Source of the DNA: Morinoia aosen
Taxonomy: Eukaryota; Arthropoda; Malacostraca; Amphipoda; Talitridae
Assembly (NCBI GenBank): GCA_030386875.1
Contig: CM059560.1
Location: forward strand, 27,398,183 to 27,462,182
Direction: 5' to 3'
Length of the DNA: 64,000 nucleotides
Shown: positions 41,701-55,300 of the stretch, one piece after another
How the letters are laid out: each line of letters opens with the position of its first letter
How positions within the stretch are numbered: the first letter of the stretch is position 1
Notes under the pieces: model-generated
What the model was told of the DNA's origin: nothing
Databases searched by the model: none
The model's input: the letters and a program-made list of their open reading frames with translations, nothing else
Program-made: the position numbers and the translations under genes

Positions 41701-44520
41701 CTTTTTGAGGGAATATTTTTACACTTAGTTCGATAATTTTTTATTTGTTGTTTGTTTAAGTCACATTTGAATCCTCATGGCGAAACACATTTGAATCCTC
41801 ATGGCGAAATTTGGTGAAACTCTTGTAGCTCTTACATGAATTTAAATTTATTGTATACTCCAGGTGTGTGACGCTCTAGGGAAAGTTCAGAGTCAATATT
41901 TACTGATGGTTGTTGCTGAATTGAAGAACAATTAGTTTGCCTTACTTCAGTGTGGACAATTTGCACGTGGAACTTGACAGGCTATTTGTCCTGGTTTTGT
42001 CACGGAATGTACGTTCCAGAATATACCACTTTTTTTTTAATTGGAGATTATATGGCAGAATGTAGAAAATCCTTGTTTATCATGCAAAGAAAAACGAAAT
42101 CCAAATTATACTAGTACCCGTGTTTCCATTGCATGAAATAGTTTTCTACTTGATAAGAAGGCTTTTAAACAAATTCCTACTTCATAAAGGCAAAGTATTA
42201 AATAGATTCCTAATTGATAGACCAGCTGTTAAATAATTTCTATTTGACGGGCACAATGAATAAAACCCTACTTGATAATAATGCTACTGAACAATTTCGT
42301 ACATAATAGGCACGGTATTAAACATTTGTTATGAAATGCAGTCTCAGAAAGAAATTCAAAATGCTTGATATCAATTGATAAAGGTTTGCTAGAGAGTGCG
42401 CAACCAATAGGCCTTTCATGTACAAACATGGAGTACATGAATATAAAGTGGACTCCAGGAATAGTAGGTGTCTCCATTGTTCTGATGATTTAACCTCAGC
42501 AGCTCATCCTTCTTAGAGAATGGTAGAACTATACTGACGTACTAGAGAAAATTCCGTTATTTAATTGGCCATTTCTCACTGCCTACACGACTAGCACTTC
42601 GTAAGACAGCCGCTCTTATTGTTTCACTTCAGACAAAAAGTGAAATTTATTGCCGCGTTAATTCAATAGAAGGGATATTCTTGCCATTGACGCAAACCTA
42701 AACACGAGAAACGTTGAAACAAATGCTTTGAAATTTTTGCTTTCCTTGTCTTTGAAAACATTATTTCATGTGGAAATGCCAAACTTGTCCGTGCGTAAGT
42801 ATTAAAAACCCACACGGATTGAGCCCAATACGTTGCTGCTCAAATACATGGTGTAATTCACCAATTTCACGCTTTGAGTAACATTTCGAAGTTCAATTGC
42901 ATTCTATGTAAGAGTATAGTAGAACGATAGCGAAAATGCTGACTCTCTCATCCGATAAGAATACTTATTGTACTTATTTTCTTTGATCAAGATATTGAAT
43001 AAGTTCGTTAACTTGGTCAATACTCATGCAAACTTAATGCCGGGAGCAAGGCAGAACTTAGAGCTCAGTCTCACTTGTCACAAAGAAGCCATCGAGTATT
43101 GTTTCGATTTGATTCACGAGCAGACGCTGCACTGAGAGAGTCAATGATTACCGATTTGACTTATTTAAACATCCATGAAGTTGAATATTCAGTCAAACTC
43201 TGATGCTTTGCAATGAAGAACCAAGATGTCCTTGAGTGTGCAAGCGTGCACAACATCACGTGCTTCATGGCAAAAGATTTTTAAACATACAGTACAGTGA
43301 CTGAAGTACATTGTTTGCGATATCAAGAGCATGGAGACACATGTTCTACCAGACTAAAAGCTTCCCAAAGTTCAAAAATACGCTATTTTTATCCTTGTCA
43401 TTTCGTTCACGTAAGGAAAAAAGTAGGTTAATATCGTTAAAGAAGCTGCCACACAATGACGCGATTGAAATCGATACACGTAGAAGGCTTAAATTACCGT
43501 AGTTCTTGAAGTTGATGGAGTACACAAATTTTAAACTAAACATATAGTGCAATATTTCTGAAGCTGATAAAGACAAGATCTTTGTGCACGCTACTGCTCA
43601 AACACTCGGCACAATTACGCTATGGAAGTCGATGCACATAAACACCACAACGCTGTCGACGACCTTTGTCTCGCAAGGCTTGTGTGGAGTGTCTGCCAAC
43701 TCAGAGAGCACTTCAAGGGAAGCCCTCCTGTTGACGGTGTCCCTCTCCCTGGTTCCAGCTCTGAAGTTCCAGTGTTCTGTGTAGTGTCTACGTTTTTAGA
43801 CTTACGAGCTTTATCCGGATTCCACTCTAAGACCTTTCCTAAACAGTTACATACACTGCACACTGCTTCATTGCTGACGTAATTGATGGCAAGTATTAGA
43901 AATGACGTCTCGAATGAAGCCTCTAAGGTGTTTCAGTGATGAATGTCTATAACTCGTTCAACTCATTGTTTTTTTTAGTTAGCACACCAACGCGAGTGAG
44001 TATAAAAACAAAAATGTGTGTGTAATGAAAAAGTTAGTTACTGCTGAATGTTCATGAAAATCGTTTAAAACCAACGAAAATTGTTTTTTGTACAGCAATT
44101 TTATCATTACAAGTACAGTACGTTCAAGTGCTCAATTGTTTGAACGTCTTAGTTCTTTTCTTATTAATTTTGGTCATGTTCCACGCACAGCAAACAAGTT
44201 ATCCAGGATCTAATTTTTAACTCCAGCGAAAACCATTTCCGGGCCTCTTTACGGATTTTAGTCTTCGAGAAATTACTTGTATTTTCACCTCTTTGTATGC
44301 ATTTTGCGCTTCAAGCCGTCCAGAAAGGAAGATCAGTCGACTACATAGATTCAGACGAATCTTTTCATTTTAACTAGTTCGTAACGTGATTAGTGCCCAT
44401 CTTAACCAAATGCTAAGTGTTGCAATATTATTGCATATTGCTAATAGTTCTACCTGTTTTTCCAAAAGTGACGCAGCGGTTGCGAGTACACGTGCATAGG
44501 TCTCTTCCCTACCATGGCAC
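41701..44520. other. Intergenic between the CR1-group LINE and the mariner element
   Basis: No gene confidently recognised. A locally GC-richer patch at about 43580-43880 has overlapping frames on both strands (up to 86 codons) without recognisable motifs or splice context; it could be an isolated exon or an old repeat. Confidence 0.45.
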
Positions 44521-46056
44521 TATGGAATGTCGGCCATAAAAAGTTTCCTTTTTCTTTAGATACTTATAAATGCGAATCGCGGTCATTTTTAGAATCGCAG
44601 TAAAAATGTATCATTGCTACGTCATTTCTATTTATGAAACCGTTCTTAGTTCAATTCCACTTTACAAGTACAGAAATTAAATTTTTCACTGTTGACCCTT
44701 AACAATGCAATTGACGAAAGAAGAAAGAGTATTCTCGGTGACAACTTTCAATGATATCGAAAATGTTGACGAAGTCATTCAACAATTTCGAAATAATTTT
44801 CAATACAGACGTGTAAGCAAATCTAAAGAGACAAGCTGTCGCAAAATTTTCTACGCATGGAAGAATACTCAGTAGAAACAAAAATAATTAAGTAAGACGT
44901 TTCACAAGAAAAATACAAGGAAATATCGAAATGATGTGCTGCCAAATTGAAGGGTATGAAAAATTTTCAAGTCCAAGACATGGAACAAATTTATCTCGGT
45001 CAACGGTTCGGGAATTACTAAGAGAGATGTAGCTTATTTTAATTACAAACCAAGGATTTGCCAGGAGTTGTCAGCAAATGATCTCGAAAGAACAACGTTT
45101 TGCGAATGGTTTTTGGAGAGATTTGAAAAATTTCTTAAAGCTTTTGTTGTGTCAGACGTAATTATGCGGCTTTCCGCGTGAATGGTGTTGTTAATCGACA
45201 AAAATCATACCATCAGCAGAATTTTTTTTCCGAAAAAACAGTCTCTCGAGAAAAAATTCAGCGTGGATTGGGCTCTCTCGGTCTGGCCTCGTTATCGGAC
45301 ATATTTTCTGTGAAGGGAATTTGAATGGGGATAAATACCTAGACAGGGTCAATGAAGAAATTATTGTACAGCTGCAGGCTGGTTACGGGCATAGACTTGA
45401 CTGCGTGAGGTGAGTGCAAGACGGAGCTTCATACCACAGAAGTGTTCGCCTAATGAACACTTCAACAGAGGTTTTTGGAGATCGTGTCATCGGATTTGGA
45501 CATGTGGTAGAATGGCCACTGCGCTGTCCCGATCTGACTACGTGCTTTTTTTTCTTTAGGGTTATCTAAAAGGTGAAGTTTATAAAACATCTCCCACAGA
45601 CCTGGAAGATTTACATGGTCGTATCATTCACAGTGCAATGAACTTAAAAACAATCCAAGAATGATTTGAAAATCAATGCAAGAAATGAGAGTCCGATGTC
45701 AAAAATGCCTCGATGTCGTAGGTTGTAATGGAAACAGAGTGTACTTATGTTTAAGTATTAAGTGAATATTTGTCTATAAAAAGTTTATTATTAGTGTTTT
45801 TCCCTACTATATACGCTGCTTACTATGTAAAAAAAATTTAGGATTGAATTATCCTCGTGCAGAGGCGAAAAAATCATCGTCACTCTGGTTTTTACCTGTT
45901 CATAACCCATGATTATGAATAAAAAATGGGTTTGATTGACAACAGTACGCTAAATGACAGTGTAAAAAAACTATGCTGAAGTTTCTACTTTTATTGGTTA
46001 CGCATGCAGTTATAAGTATTTGAAGCAAAGGAAACGTTTTTATGGCCCACCTTGTA
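44521..46056 (+). mobile_element. Tc1/mariner-superfamily DNA transposon, inactive, about 1.54 kb
   Basis: The terminal inverted repeats are imperfect: the left end contains GGCCATAAAAAGTTTCCTTT; the reverse complement of the right end begins TACAAGGTGGGCCATAAAAA then CGTTTCCTTT. TA is at both tips. The length is normal for this superfamily. The transposase between them is broken. The right end lies 265 bases upstream of the start codon of the ion-channel gene. Confidence 0.8.
44705..45725 (+). pseudogene. Mariner-superfamily transposase remnant
   Basis: Starts MQLTKEERVFSV then VIQQFRNNFQYRRVSKSK, a helix-turn-helix-type N-terminus. Further on, in shifting frames: GDKYLDRVNEEIIVQLQAGY, VQDGASYH (second catalytic Asp region), VIGFGHVVEWPLRCPDLT and GYLKGEVYKTSPTDLEDLHG. 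These match the DDE_3 transposases common in arthropods, in which the last block reads PDL.P.DFFLWG.LK. Several in-frame stops and frameshifts are present. Confidence 0.8.
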
Positions 46057-46320
46057 GTTTGGCTATCTCATGTTTTACTGCTTATAGATTGTATTCACAT
46101 GAGATGAGAAATGAAGAATGGTAATCTACAGAACTGCTGATTTTGAATTTAAGCATCACGTTGTTGTCTACAATAAACTTCATTCTGTCTCGCGTTAAGG
46201 CATTTTGTCACTTCATTGCTAAACTTTATTATCCATGGGCAGACAAAAAAATAATGGATATTACTCGGAACGGCCTCGAATAAGAAAGAAATATTCTGCC
46301 CAGGAGCCGACGTAGCAGAA

Positions 46321-46369
46321 ATGAGGCTGATCGCGAGCCTGGCTGCGCTGGCCGCTGTGCCGGCTACTG
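46321..46369 (+). CDS. Channel gene exon 1: signal peptide
   Basis: ATG 46321 encodes MRLIASLAALAAVPAT, a short basic residue then a hydrophobic stretch, ending CTACTG|gtaagt in phase 1. It fits in phase to either candidate exon 2. The link to the exons 5-6 kb downstream is by phase and by the need for a signal peptide, not by direct evidence. Confidence 0.7.
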
Positions 46370-49300
46370 GTAAGTGTCTAGCAATTCTTTTGTTAATAAT
46401 TCCTAATATTGTGCGTGAATGCCATTTTTGTATAATTCATACTTTTTTCTGCTGTTCTTGACCTATTACTTCATTTACTGCGAACGGTCTACGAATGGTT
46501 TTTGATGAATTGAAAAACTTTTTTAGTGATTTCGTAGAAAAAATAAGTTTTCTGACAGCATTCGATCAACTGCCACAATTTTTGGGACCTTCGAAAATGA
46601 GCTGACTCCCGAATCTGACGCCTGAATCTGATCCCAGAGTGGGATGTGTAAAAACTACGTAGTTGAAGAGTGTTTCCAATCCACATAAGCTAGAATAAAT
46701 GCAAAATTGATATAAATGGTTAACAAACAACAAAAAATTTGCCTCTCTTTTTTCGATGGTCTTTTGTACTTAGTGACAATTATGTTATCAAGAACTGATG
46801 AAATAATGTTACGATATTTTTGATCTTCTAAGCCGCCATTTTAAGAGATTTCGATGGCAGTTTCCCAACTTTTGAACTCTGTAGGTTACAAATATTTAAA
46901 TTTTATAGTCTGTAACTCAATAATTCTTGGATATGCGAATGAAAAACTATTAGGGTATTCACCCATCCCGCAGTTTGCGCTTATTTAGCGTCGAATTACC
47001 GTACCTTTTATTTTCTATAATTACTTCTAACACTCAATGATAGTCATGTATCATTATGTTATTATTACTTTTTCTATTTTTCTATCAAATAATTTTTAAT
47101 GTCTGTAGCCATCGTCTACGTAGTTTAAAAAAACGTTAAATAATTCCTAGATGGAACTGTTTGCGCCACACCTGCGGTGACACTCTTGCTTCACGACATA
47201 GAGCACAAGCGCGCAAGTAAAAAACTGCGCCTCGAGTTCTGTGTAGACAGCCCTGTCATTCAAGCAGTACTGATCCCCTTTTACTAATAGGAAGTCGCGA
47301 TTTTTGTAAGTAATGTGAACTGCAGCGTAAGACCTTGCAACATGTTCATGAATGTTGAAAGTACGAAATTAGATCATTCGTATACGCATTTTATTTCATA
47401 CAAAGTATTTCCCGGTTAATTTATTCGAGAGATCATTTAAATCATTTATAAAAAAAAGTTTCTTTGCGCACCGAAGGAATACATTTAGATATTTAATGAA
47501 AATTTCGACAGTGTTCAAAAATTTGCCAAATAATCTTTATGAGTATTTTACTGAAAAGAAATCTTTCACACTTGAATTTCAAATATCAACTCGGGATAAG
47601 AAACACTATATAAGAAGTGTATTTGCGTCTTGCGTTCTAAGTAGCACGGCTGGAAGTGTTGCCTTTGTGGGATATGATGTAAAAACATTTTTCTTTGGCC
47701 ATTAGTTATTAAAATCTTTGGTAAGATTTAACGAGTCTACGTACAAATTTTCATGTCTTTTGCGTGCTTATTTCGTTTAAGATTGCATTAAAACCGCATT
47801 TAAGGATTTTATGAATCAGTCCCACGTTATATTTTAGCTGCTACGCCTTTTCTTAGGTACGAGCCACTTCTATTTATGTACGAGCCACTTTTATTTAGGT
47901 ACGAGCCACTTTTATTTAGGTACGAGCCACGAACCATTTTTATTTAGGTATACGAGCCACTTTTATTTAGGTACGAGCCACTTTTATTTAGGTACGAGCC
48001 ACTTTTATTTAGGTACGAGCCAGTTCTATTTAGGTACGAGCGACTTTTATTTAGGTACGAGCCACTTTGATTTACGTACGAACCCCTTTTATTCAAGTAC
48101 GAACAGTGTTGGGCCCGCAACTTTCAATATGTTGCGGCGCAACCGCATCTGCAACATATTGAAAGTTGCGGGCCCAACACTGTTCGTACTTGAATAAAAG
48201 GGGTTCGTACGTAAATCAAAGTGGCTCGTACCTAAATAAAAGTCGCTCGTACATAAATAAAAGTGGCTCGTACCTAAATAAAAGTGGCTCGTACCTAAAT
48301 AAAAGTGGCTCGTACCTGAAACCTGGCGGCGCAACCGCATCCGCAACACCACTAAAAAAGTTGCGAGGCAACCGCAACAGCAACTTTAAAAAAGCCAAAG
48401 TTGCGATCGCAACCGCAACTCGCAACCGCATCTTTTTACTTATTAAGTATAATTTTAACAAAATATAATTAAATTTATTTTACTTATATATTGCTATGAA
48501 TAAAATAATATTAAAATATTCGAAATAGTGTATTGTTTTACTAAAAAGATCGAGTAAATGTGTGGACTAGAATTTTAATGAAACATCAAGATACTGAAAG
48601 AAACATATCATTTGTAAAAATAGCATGAAAAATAAAATGAATTCTACTTCCTACAATTAGGCTTAAAAGATACCTAGCTTGTAGTTATATTTTCATAAGA
48701 GTTCCGTATATGTATATTGCAAAAAAATTAGAAAGAAATGAACGTTTCGTTTGTAAATATAACATGAACAATTTTCATAAAATGAATTAATTCCATTTTC
48801 TAATAATAATATTGAATAGGTACCCAGCTAGTAGCTATATTTTCATAGGAGCTCCGTATATATAACAAAAAAATATAAAACAGAGAAAGTGCAGAACATT
48901 TGTATTGCCTGTATGACGCATAAAGAAAAACCATGCATATGCTCCTGTAATACATGATAATCCTCTGCTTTTTGTCATTCTTCTCTTATGATTTAATACT
49001 GGTTCATGATCTCAATGTGACAATGTCAACGCTCTGTAATGACGATCAACGTTGCCTCTCAAAAATGATTCAGTCAATCATCAACTTGTTTCAACGAACT
49101 TTTCTTCGTTTTTTCCTAATCACCCGATATCATTACGATGTTGAAGAAGTCATCTTCGTCATCTACGTCCTCGGCACCGCTCCCCTCAGCTGAAATACCA
49201 TTTTCCGATCTGCTATTAAGATGGGCGATTAGTTTTTTGTTATTACCTGCACTTTTTGTAGATCGTTTAGCCATTTTAGCTTAAAATGTGGATGCAGTGA

Positions 49301-52300
49301 GGACGCCAAGATAAAATCGTCGTTATGAAGTACTTTGGCAAATCGCAACATCTAGCTATGTAGATTTGCCGTAGAACGCGTAATTTTACACTTACAACTC
49401 ACATCATTCCTAATAACATATTTTATATAATGAGTTACATTAAATGTATTTATATACTGTAAGAAAAGTGTATGCGTATCACTTTATCGCCTAATGCTGA
49501 TAATAAAAAGTTGCCAGATGGGTTGCACCCTGTACGGTTTAGTTTCAAACGAGAATGAAACGCGTATTGAACTTTATTGAAGTTATTTCAAAAATTAAAT
49601 TGTCATCGGGATGTTGCGGTTGCGAGTTGCGGCCTGACCCGTCGAAAATTGTTGCGATCGCAACAGATTCGGAACTTTCCAAAAATTGTTGCGGCGCAAC
49701 CGCAACCGCAACAGAAAAAGTTGCGATCGCAATTGCGGCCGCAACTTGTTGCGGCGCAACTGCACAACACTGGGTACGAACCACTTTTATTTAGGTACGA
49801 GACATCTTTATTTAGGTATACAAACAAATGGCCAGAGTACACGCCCCTATTCTTCAACTTATTGGCAACTTATAAGGCGTTTCGTACTAATTTATTCGGA
49901 TGGATTGAACAGTATTAATCTACTCTGATCGTCATAAATTCATAGTTGAACCGTTATTGCCAGTGTTAGTCTAAACTACAGTAAACACCTAAAATGTAAA
50001 AAATAAAAGCTCGCGATCTATCAACGAACAGCTAAGCGTGAAGTATAAATGCACTTCAAATAGCAAATATCAAAAGTTACATTTATGAGTCGGACGTTTC
50101 TTTATGGTGATAACACATTTTGCTAAATGAGGTTAATGTTCGCGATCTTTGTGGCTCTGCAATAGTTCATATTTCATTTTAGGTTAAATTTGTCCCAATA
50201 AACGATTCCAGTTCGAATCTATTCTACTTAAGTTCTTCAGGTACATTAAAATTGCGCGAGTTATTGTCAAAGTTGCAAATCTTGTTTTGTTAGGATTTAA
50301 AACTTCTAAATAATGTACAACTCCAACATTGCTGTACCTTATCTGGCATAGGGAGAATTAAGAACAAATTCAGTTACGTGTCCTGAAAGATTCGTGGGCT
50401 CTAGTAATTATTTTACGACCAAGCCTAATTGACTCAGGGAGGGGCAAATTTTCCTTTTGAAATTTCATTAGATTAAATGTCAACACGCACCAATACCAAC
50501 ACGCGTATTCAGTGTGTAAGTATGTCCTCGTACATCATAATTTGCGGGTGCCCAACTCTCAGTGTGAGGAACAAAGGAATATGCAAAGCCATCTATCACA
50601 GCACAGGAACAGAGAGGAACTTCGACATGAAATAGTAGTGAAAATTAAAAGGAGACAAGCGACTGATTCATTATTTTGTTCATTTCTCTTTCATTTAAAG
50701 GTTTTCATTTACGTATACCTCTAGAACAACGAATCGCTGCAAGTATTGGACTGGACCATTCGCAATCCAGGTGTCTCGCAAGATATTCTTCGACGATATT
50801 GAACATCTTGTTCAAAGATTTTCTGCTTTTACCAGAACTGTTTCATGGACAGCATTACAGTTCAAAGCATGAGGGCTTTTACTTGAGTTGATGAATCTAG
50901 AGTTTTCCAGGTGCGAATCATGAAAGCCTCCGCGACTAATTGTAACAAAATACTGGAGCTAATCAGCAAGAAAATCAGTTCACGTGATCGTGAGGCGATC
51001 ATACGAGTATAATGCAGCTAAAATAACTAGCCGTGCACCGGCTTGTTGTTCTAGCGAATTTCGCGAGGTTTTGTAACAGTACAACTCAATTGAAAGCGTC
51101 ACTTTTAAATACATACAATATTTCTAGAGCATGATAACTGCTAAAAAGCAGCAACAGTCTTGGGAATCTTCTTCGTACTGATATCTCACTCAGTATAAGC
51201 TAAATAATGCTTTGAAAAATGTATCACAAACTTAACCTGGACTCACGCGAATGTTTTTTTGTATTCAACATAGTTTGATGTGAAAAAGCATGTCTAGCGA
51301 ATAAAGATTTCGTAAATGCGCAGGTTCCTCTCCAAGTGCTAATTTCTGTCATTTACTCTTCTGTATCTAAATCTCATTCAATGTTTCAGTATTGTCTACG
51401 AATAATTAGCGAGTCAAACTTTACGTAGCTTGAATTTCTACACACTTAATAAAGGACATCATGCATGAGGGTTAACTAGCAATATCGCTTGTGTGTCTAT
51501 CAACGGTGTTAATCAACGTTGTTATTCATAAATTATTTCCATTTAGGTTTTATGAATATTGTTTTGGCCTCGAAACAGCCTCCGCATCTTCGTTCTCCAT
51601 GAGCATCAGCATGAACGGCACCGTGGGGAACTCTTCGTACATCATGGTCGAAAACTTACAAACAGCCCTGAGACCACAGCTAAGAAACGCTTCTCACAAA
51701 CGGTAAATTATCAGCTTATATATTTTTAGAGAAAAATTGTCACAGCGACATCGATCGTTCATTTTACATGTTGTACATATGATGTCGTTCTGATCGAGAC
51801 AAAGACAAGGCTCTGAACTCGATAGTGGACACGGGGAAATTCATTAAATCTTCCATTTCGTGCAGGCTTGCACCTATGCCCTGGTCACGTGAATTGTTTT
51901 ACGAGCATAAATGCATATTGACATCGAGGAGACCTTGAAGACATCATGCCATTGTTTCACTAATACAAAGTACTCTCACATCAGCCCGTAATTTCAGGTC
52001 TGTCACTGAGCAAACCCACTGGATTACCGACGATAATTGTCCAATTGGACGCGACCTTTGCAAATGAATTTCTCTATATGAGTTAACAGCCTTTAAGTTC
52101 GAAACAACTAACTGCATTTCAGGTATTGAAGTTGAACGTTCAATTTAGGCGCTGTTGCGTGAAGGATTTTTGCACCCCCTGTCGAAGGACTGAGCAGCGT
52201 AAGACTAGTAATGGCTTGCTGAGCAGAACCCACCAATTAATTTAGTCGACGACAAGGGCTTTCAAATACGATAAATATATTTCGTAAAGAGTGTGCTCTG

Positions 52301-55300
52301 TCCTTCATTTGTGAGGCTAAAGATAATGAAATGGTAGTGGTAATTCGACTAATTTTGTTAGAAAAACACCGGACTTGTATGAAACACTAGTCGGACTTGT
52401 GAGATTGTTGAAAATGAGAACAGGTCTGCCAAACTCAAATCTTTACTCACTCTGCTGGTATATATAAGCCAGGTGAACCATTATAAGTAAAGAGTAAATG
52501 AGCGAAATTAGCTGAAGTGAGTGAAGGACAGGATCATTGCTCACTGAAACTGAGGATCAGTATATGTGGTACCATAATTATTATTTTGTTTGCAGTCAGT
52601 TTGACTGGAATGCTGTCACTAATCAGTATCGAAGCTTCGGATAGAATACATACTGACACTGACCAGGATCCGACATGCAAGTCGAGTATCAATATAACAC
52701 TCACAGCCAATGGTCAACGGTAAACAATGCTCTATTCACTCGAACGACTGTCCCTTTTATGTATTCAATGTTCGTGTATCACGTCAAACAAGCTTTGAAT
52801 GCGCTTATTAGGGTTTTGTAGAAGCACTTTTACAGTGGGGGCAAAAAAATACAACAAGTTAATTAAATCGCCTGATTCCACCTTTGTAAGCCATGTACAA
52901 TTACGAAAATTGGACTGTGTAGAAAAATTGTATAAAAAGGTTGATTATATGTCCAAAACCAATAAATATTTAATAGAAAAATATACAGGAACAAGTGTAA
53001 TAAATACATGAGCAAATGTTTACAATACCCGACTTTTATCTCAATATTATGTATTAAAGTTATTGCAGGATTATACCAAAATTTTCTGCTACATTTTACT
53101 ATTTTGTGACCAAACTTTCGTCAGCATTCATCTCCAATAACGTGTCATTGGTGAAGCAGCTCTCGTTCTGAAAAGTCGTAAGCATGGGTAAGAATAAGGA
53201 CATCAGGCAAAACCTTTGCGAACGTATTGTGGTGCTCCATAATGAAAGTTAGGGATATCGGAAGATACATATCTGAGTGCAGCGCTGCGTAACATTTTGG
53301 TGGAGCTTTTTGAACTACGGTTAGGTGTGGAAAAAGTCTTGCCAACTGTAATGATAGGTTTTCCTTTTTTTAATTTTTAGTTCCATCCTAGGTTCAAGTT
53401 ATGAAAATTTTTTCTTTTTTATCTCTAACAGAAGAATATGAAAGTCATTTTAGTTAAAAGAGGCGAGTATTTTACGTAATGAAAATAACTATTAAAGCAA
53501 AAATATGATTTCTGTCGTACATTGGACTTAAGGTATGAGAGCTGCAGAGTTTGTGTTTAGTTGGTATTTGCAAAACCCAAGGTATTGAAAATACATTCAT
53601 TAGGGAAGAAAAATTATCCAAATATGAGGATATTTCTCAGAAGTGGAGAGCCAGCGAGAAAATACTAAAGTACTTAGTACGATTACGATTTTAAAATGAA
53701 AAGCTCCCATCTTGAGATAAACTCAAAGAATTTGTTACTCAAAATATCAGCGTCCTGTAACCTCATAGTCATACCTTTCCAATATATGCAAATGCATATC
53801 TACGTATATATTCTGTTAAGCTTTAAAAATTATAATTTTCGTGACAGAAAAAATTCATCAAGCAATGTTCTCTGTTTGGAATGGAAATTGAAGTTTCATA
53901 ACACATTTCAATTTTTCCAGTTAAATACTCGTAGATCTAGGATCTGAGATTGTCAAAGGCGCTCTTTGGGTATATTCTAAATTTCTCTTTCCCCTCCCAG
54001 GCTGCAGGACTTTGGACTGAGCAGACTCAAGACCGGCGAGGTGGCCATGCAGCACTTCCTCCTGTGCGTCTGGTTCTGGCTGCGCTTCTTCACCAAGTCT
54101 GCGTCTCCGCTCTCCTACGCCATCTCCAACACGGAGTCCAACACCATTCTTTTAGGTGACATGTTATTCCCGCCGCTTGAATTTGTAACAAGCAGTCCAA
54201 CACCTTTCTTTTAGGTGACATGCCCTGTTGTTTCCACCACTTGGATTCGTAACAAGCAGTCCAACACCTTTCTTTTAGGTGACATGCCCTGTTGTTTCCA
54301 TCACTTGGATTTGAAATAAGGAATCTAACACCATTCATTTAGGTGATAAGCCTGGTTATTTTTAGAGCTTGCATTTGCACAAATTTTCTGAGTACTCTAC
54401 GTTGATGATTACCTACGTTTGGCAGATTTCCAAATAGCTTCATCCATTATTTTCCATTTTGTCTCTCGCAATAATCCTTCAAGGAGATCACAGATCCTGT
54501 TCTACAAACTATAATAAATCCATGAATAAGGCCCAGGAATTGCTTAACACGTTAACTGCGATGGGTTAAACTGAAGTTCAATATTCAATTCAAATTTACG
54601 GTGAATTGTGGATATCAATTTTAAAAATAGCAAACATTAACTGGATCGGGCCTTTATTTAGCTTACATTAAGTATTAATAAAAAATGAGTTAGATGACTG
54701 CAGGTGGGTCAGCAGCATTATGAAAATCATCTAAGTGACCACCGGTGGGTCCTTTCGCAGGAAATGTGTTAAAGAATATTACAAATCCTCACAAAACTTT
54801 CTCGATTTCAATTGCAAATGAGGACAAGAACTACGTTAAAGGGAAATTAAGTCGAAATACAGTTTCCTTCGCTCAATTAATGAAAAATCATCGGGGAAAA
54901 GTGTGACTTAAATTTGGTGAACGTTGTTTGAACGTAGAAGCTGAACAATTATAATGGAAAGGGGTTATTATTTTCGTGAAATAAGTATAGTTCGATCTCA
55001 CAAAAACTAAAATTACTTTATATGTAAAAAGAAGTAAGTATTTCATTGTACAATCTTGCTGATGAGCGACGAATCACCATAGGAGAAAAAATCTTTGTTA
55101 CACTAGCTTAGAGCAAAGTGCTCTTAGCAGCTAATATATTCGATCTAACGTTTGTAGGTGTGGAAGGAGCAGGACTTTTTTTCGTCTTTCAAGGACGGGA
55201 AGTGCGCGTGAAGAAGTCGATGGAGCCAGCTCGTTGGTACCACATCTGTCTGCATCAGCAAGCCAAGTTCTTCAGCGTGGTGCTCGATGGTGAGACAGTG

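Noticed and set aside
43584-43882. GC-richer patch with overlapping frames on both strands
   Set aside because: No motif, no flanking exon in phase and no neighbour to attach it to; left as unassigned.
47857-48316. Regular direct repeats that look superficially like a CRISPR array
   Set aside because: Units are contiguous without unique spacers and the window is clearly eukaryotic.
51546-51702. Longer version of channel exon 2a using the acceptor at 51546
   Set aside because: It would start in phase 2, which does not join to exon 1 (phase 1), whereas the internal acceptor at 51578 gives the right phase and the same 124-nt length as exon 2b.
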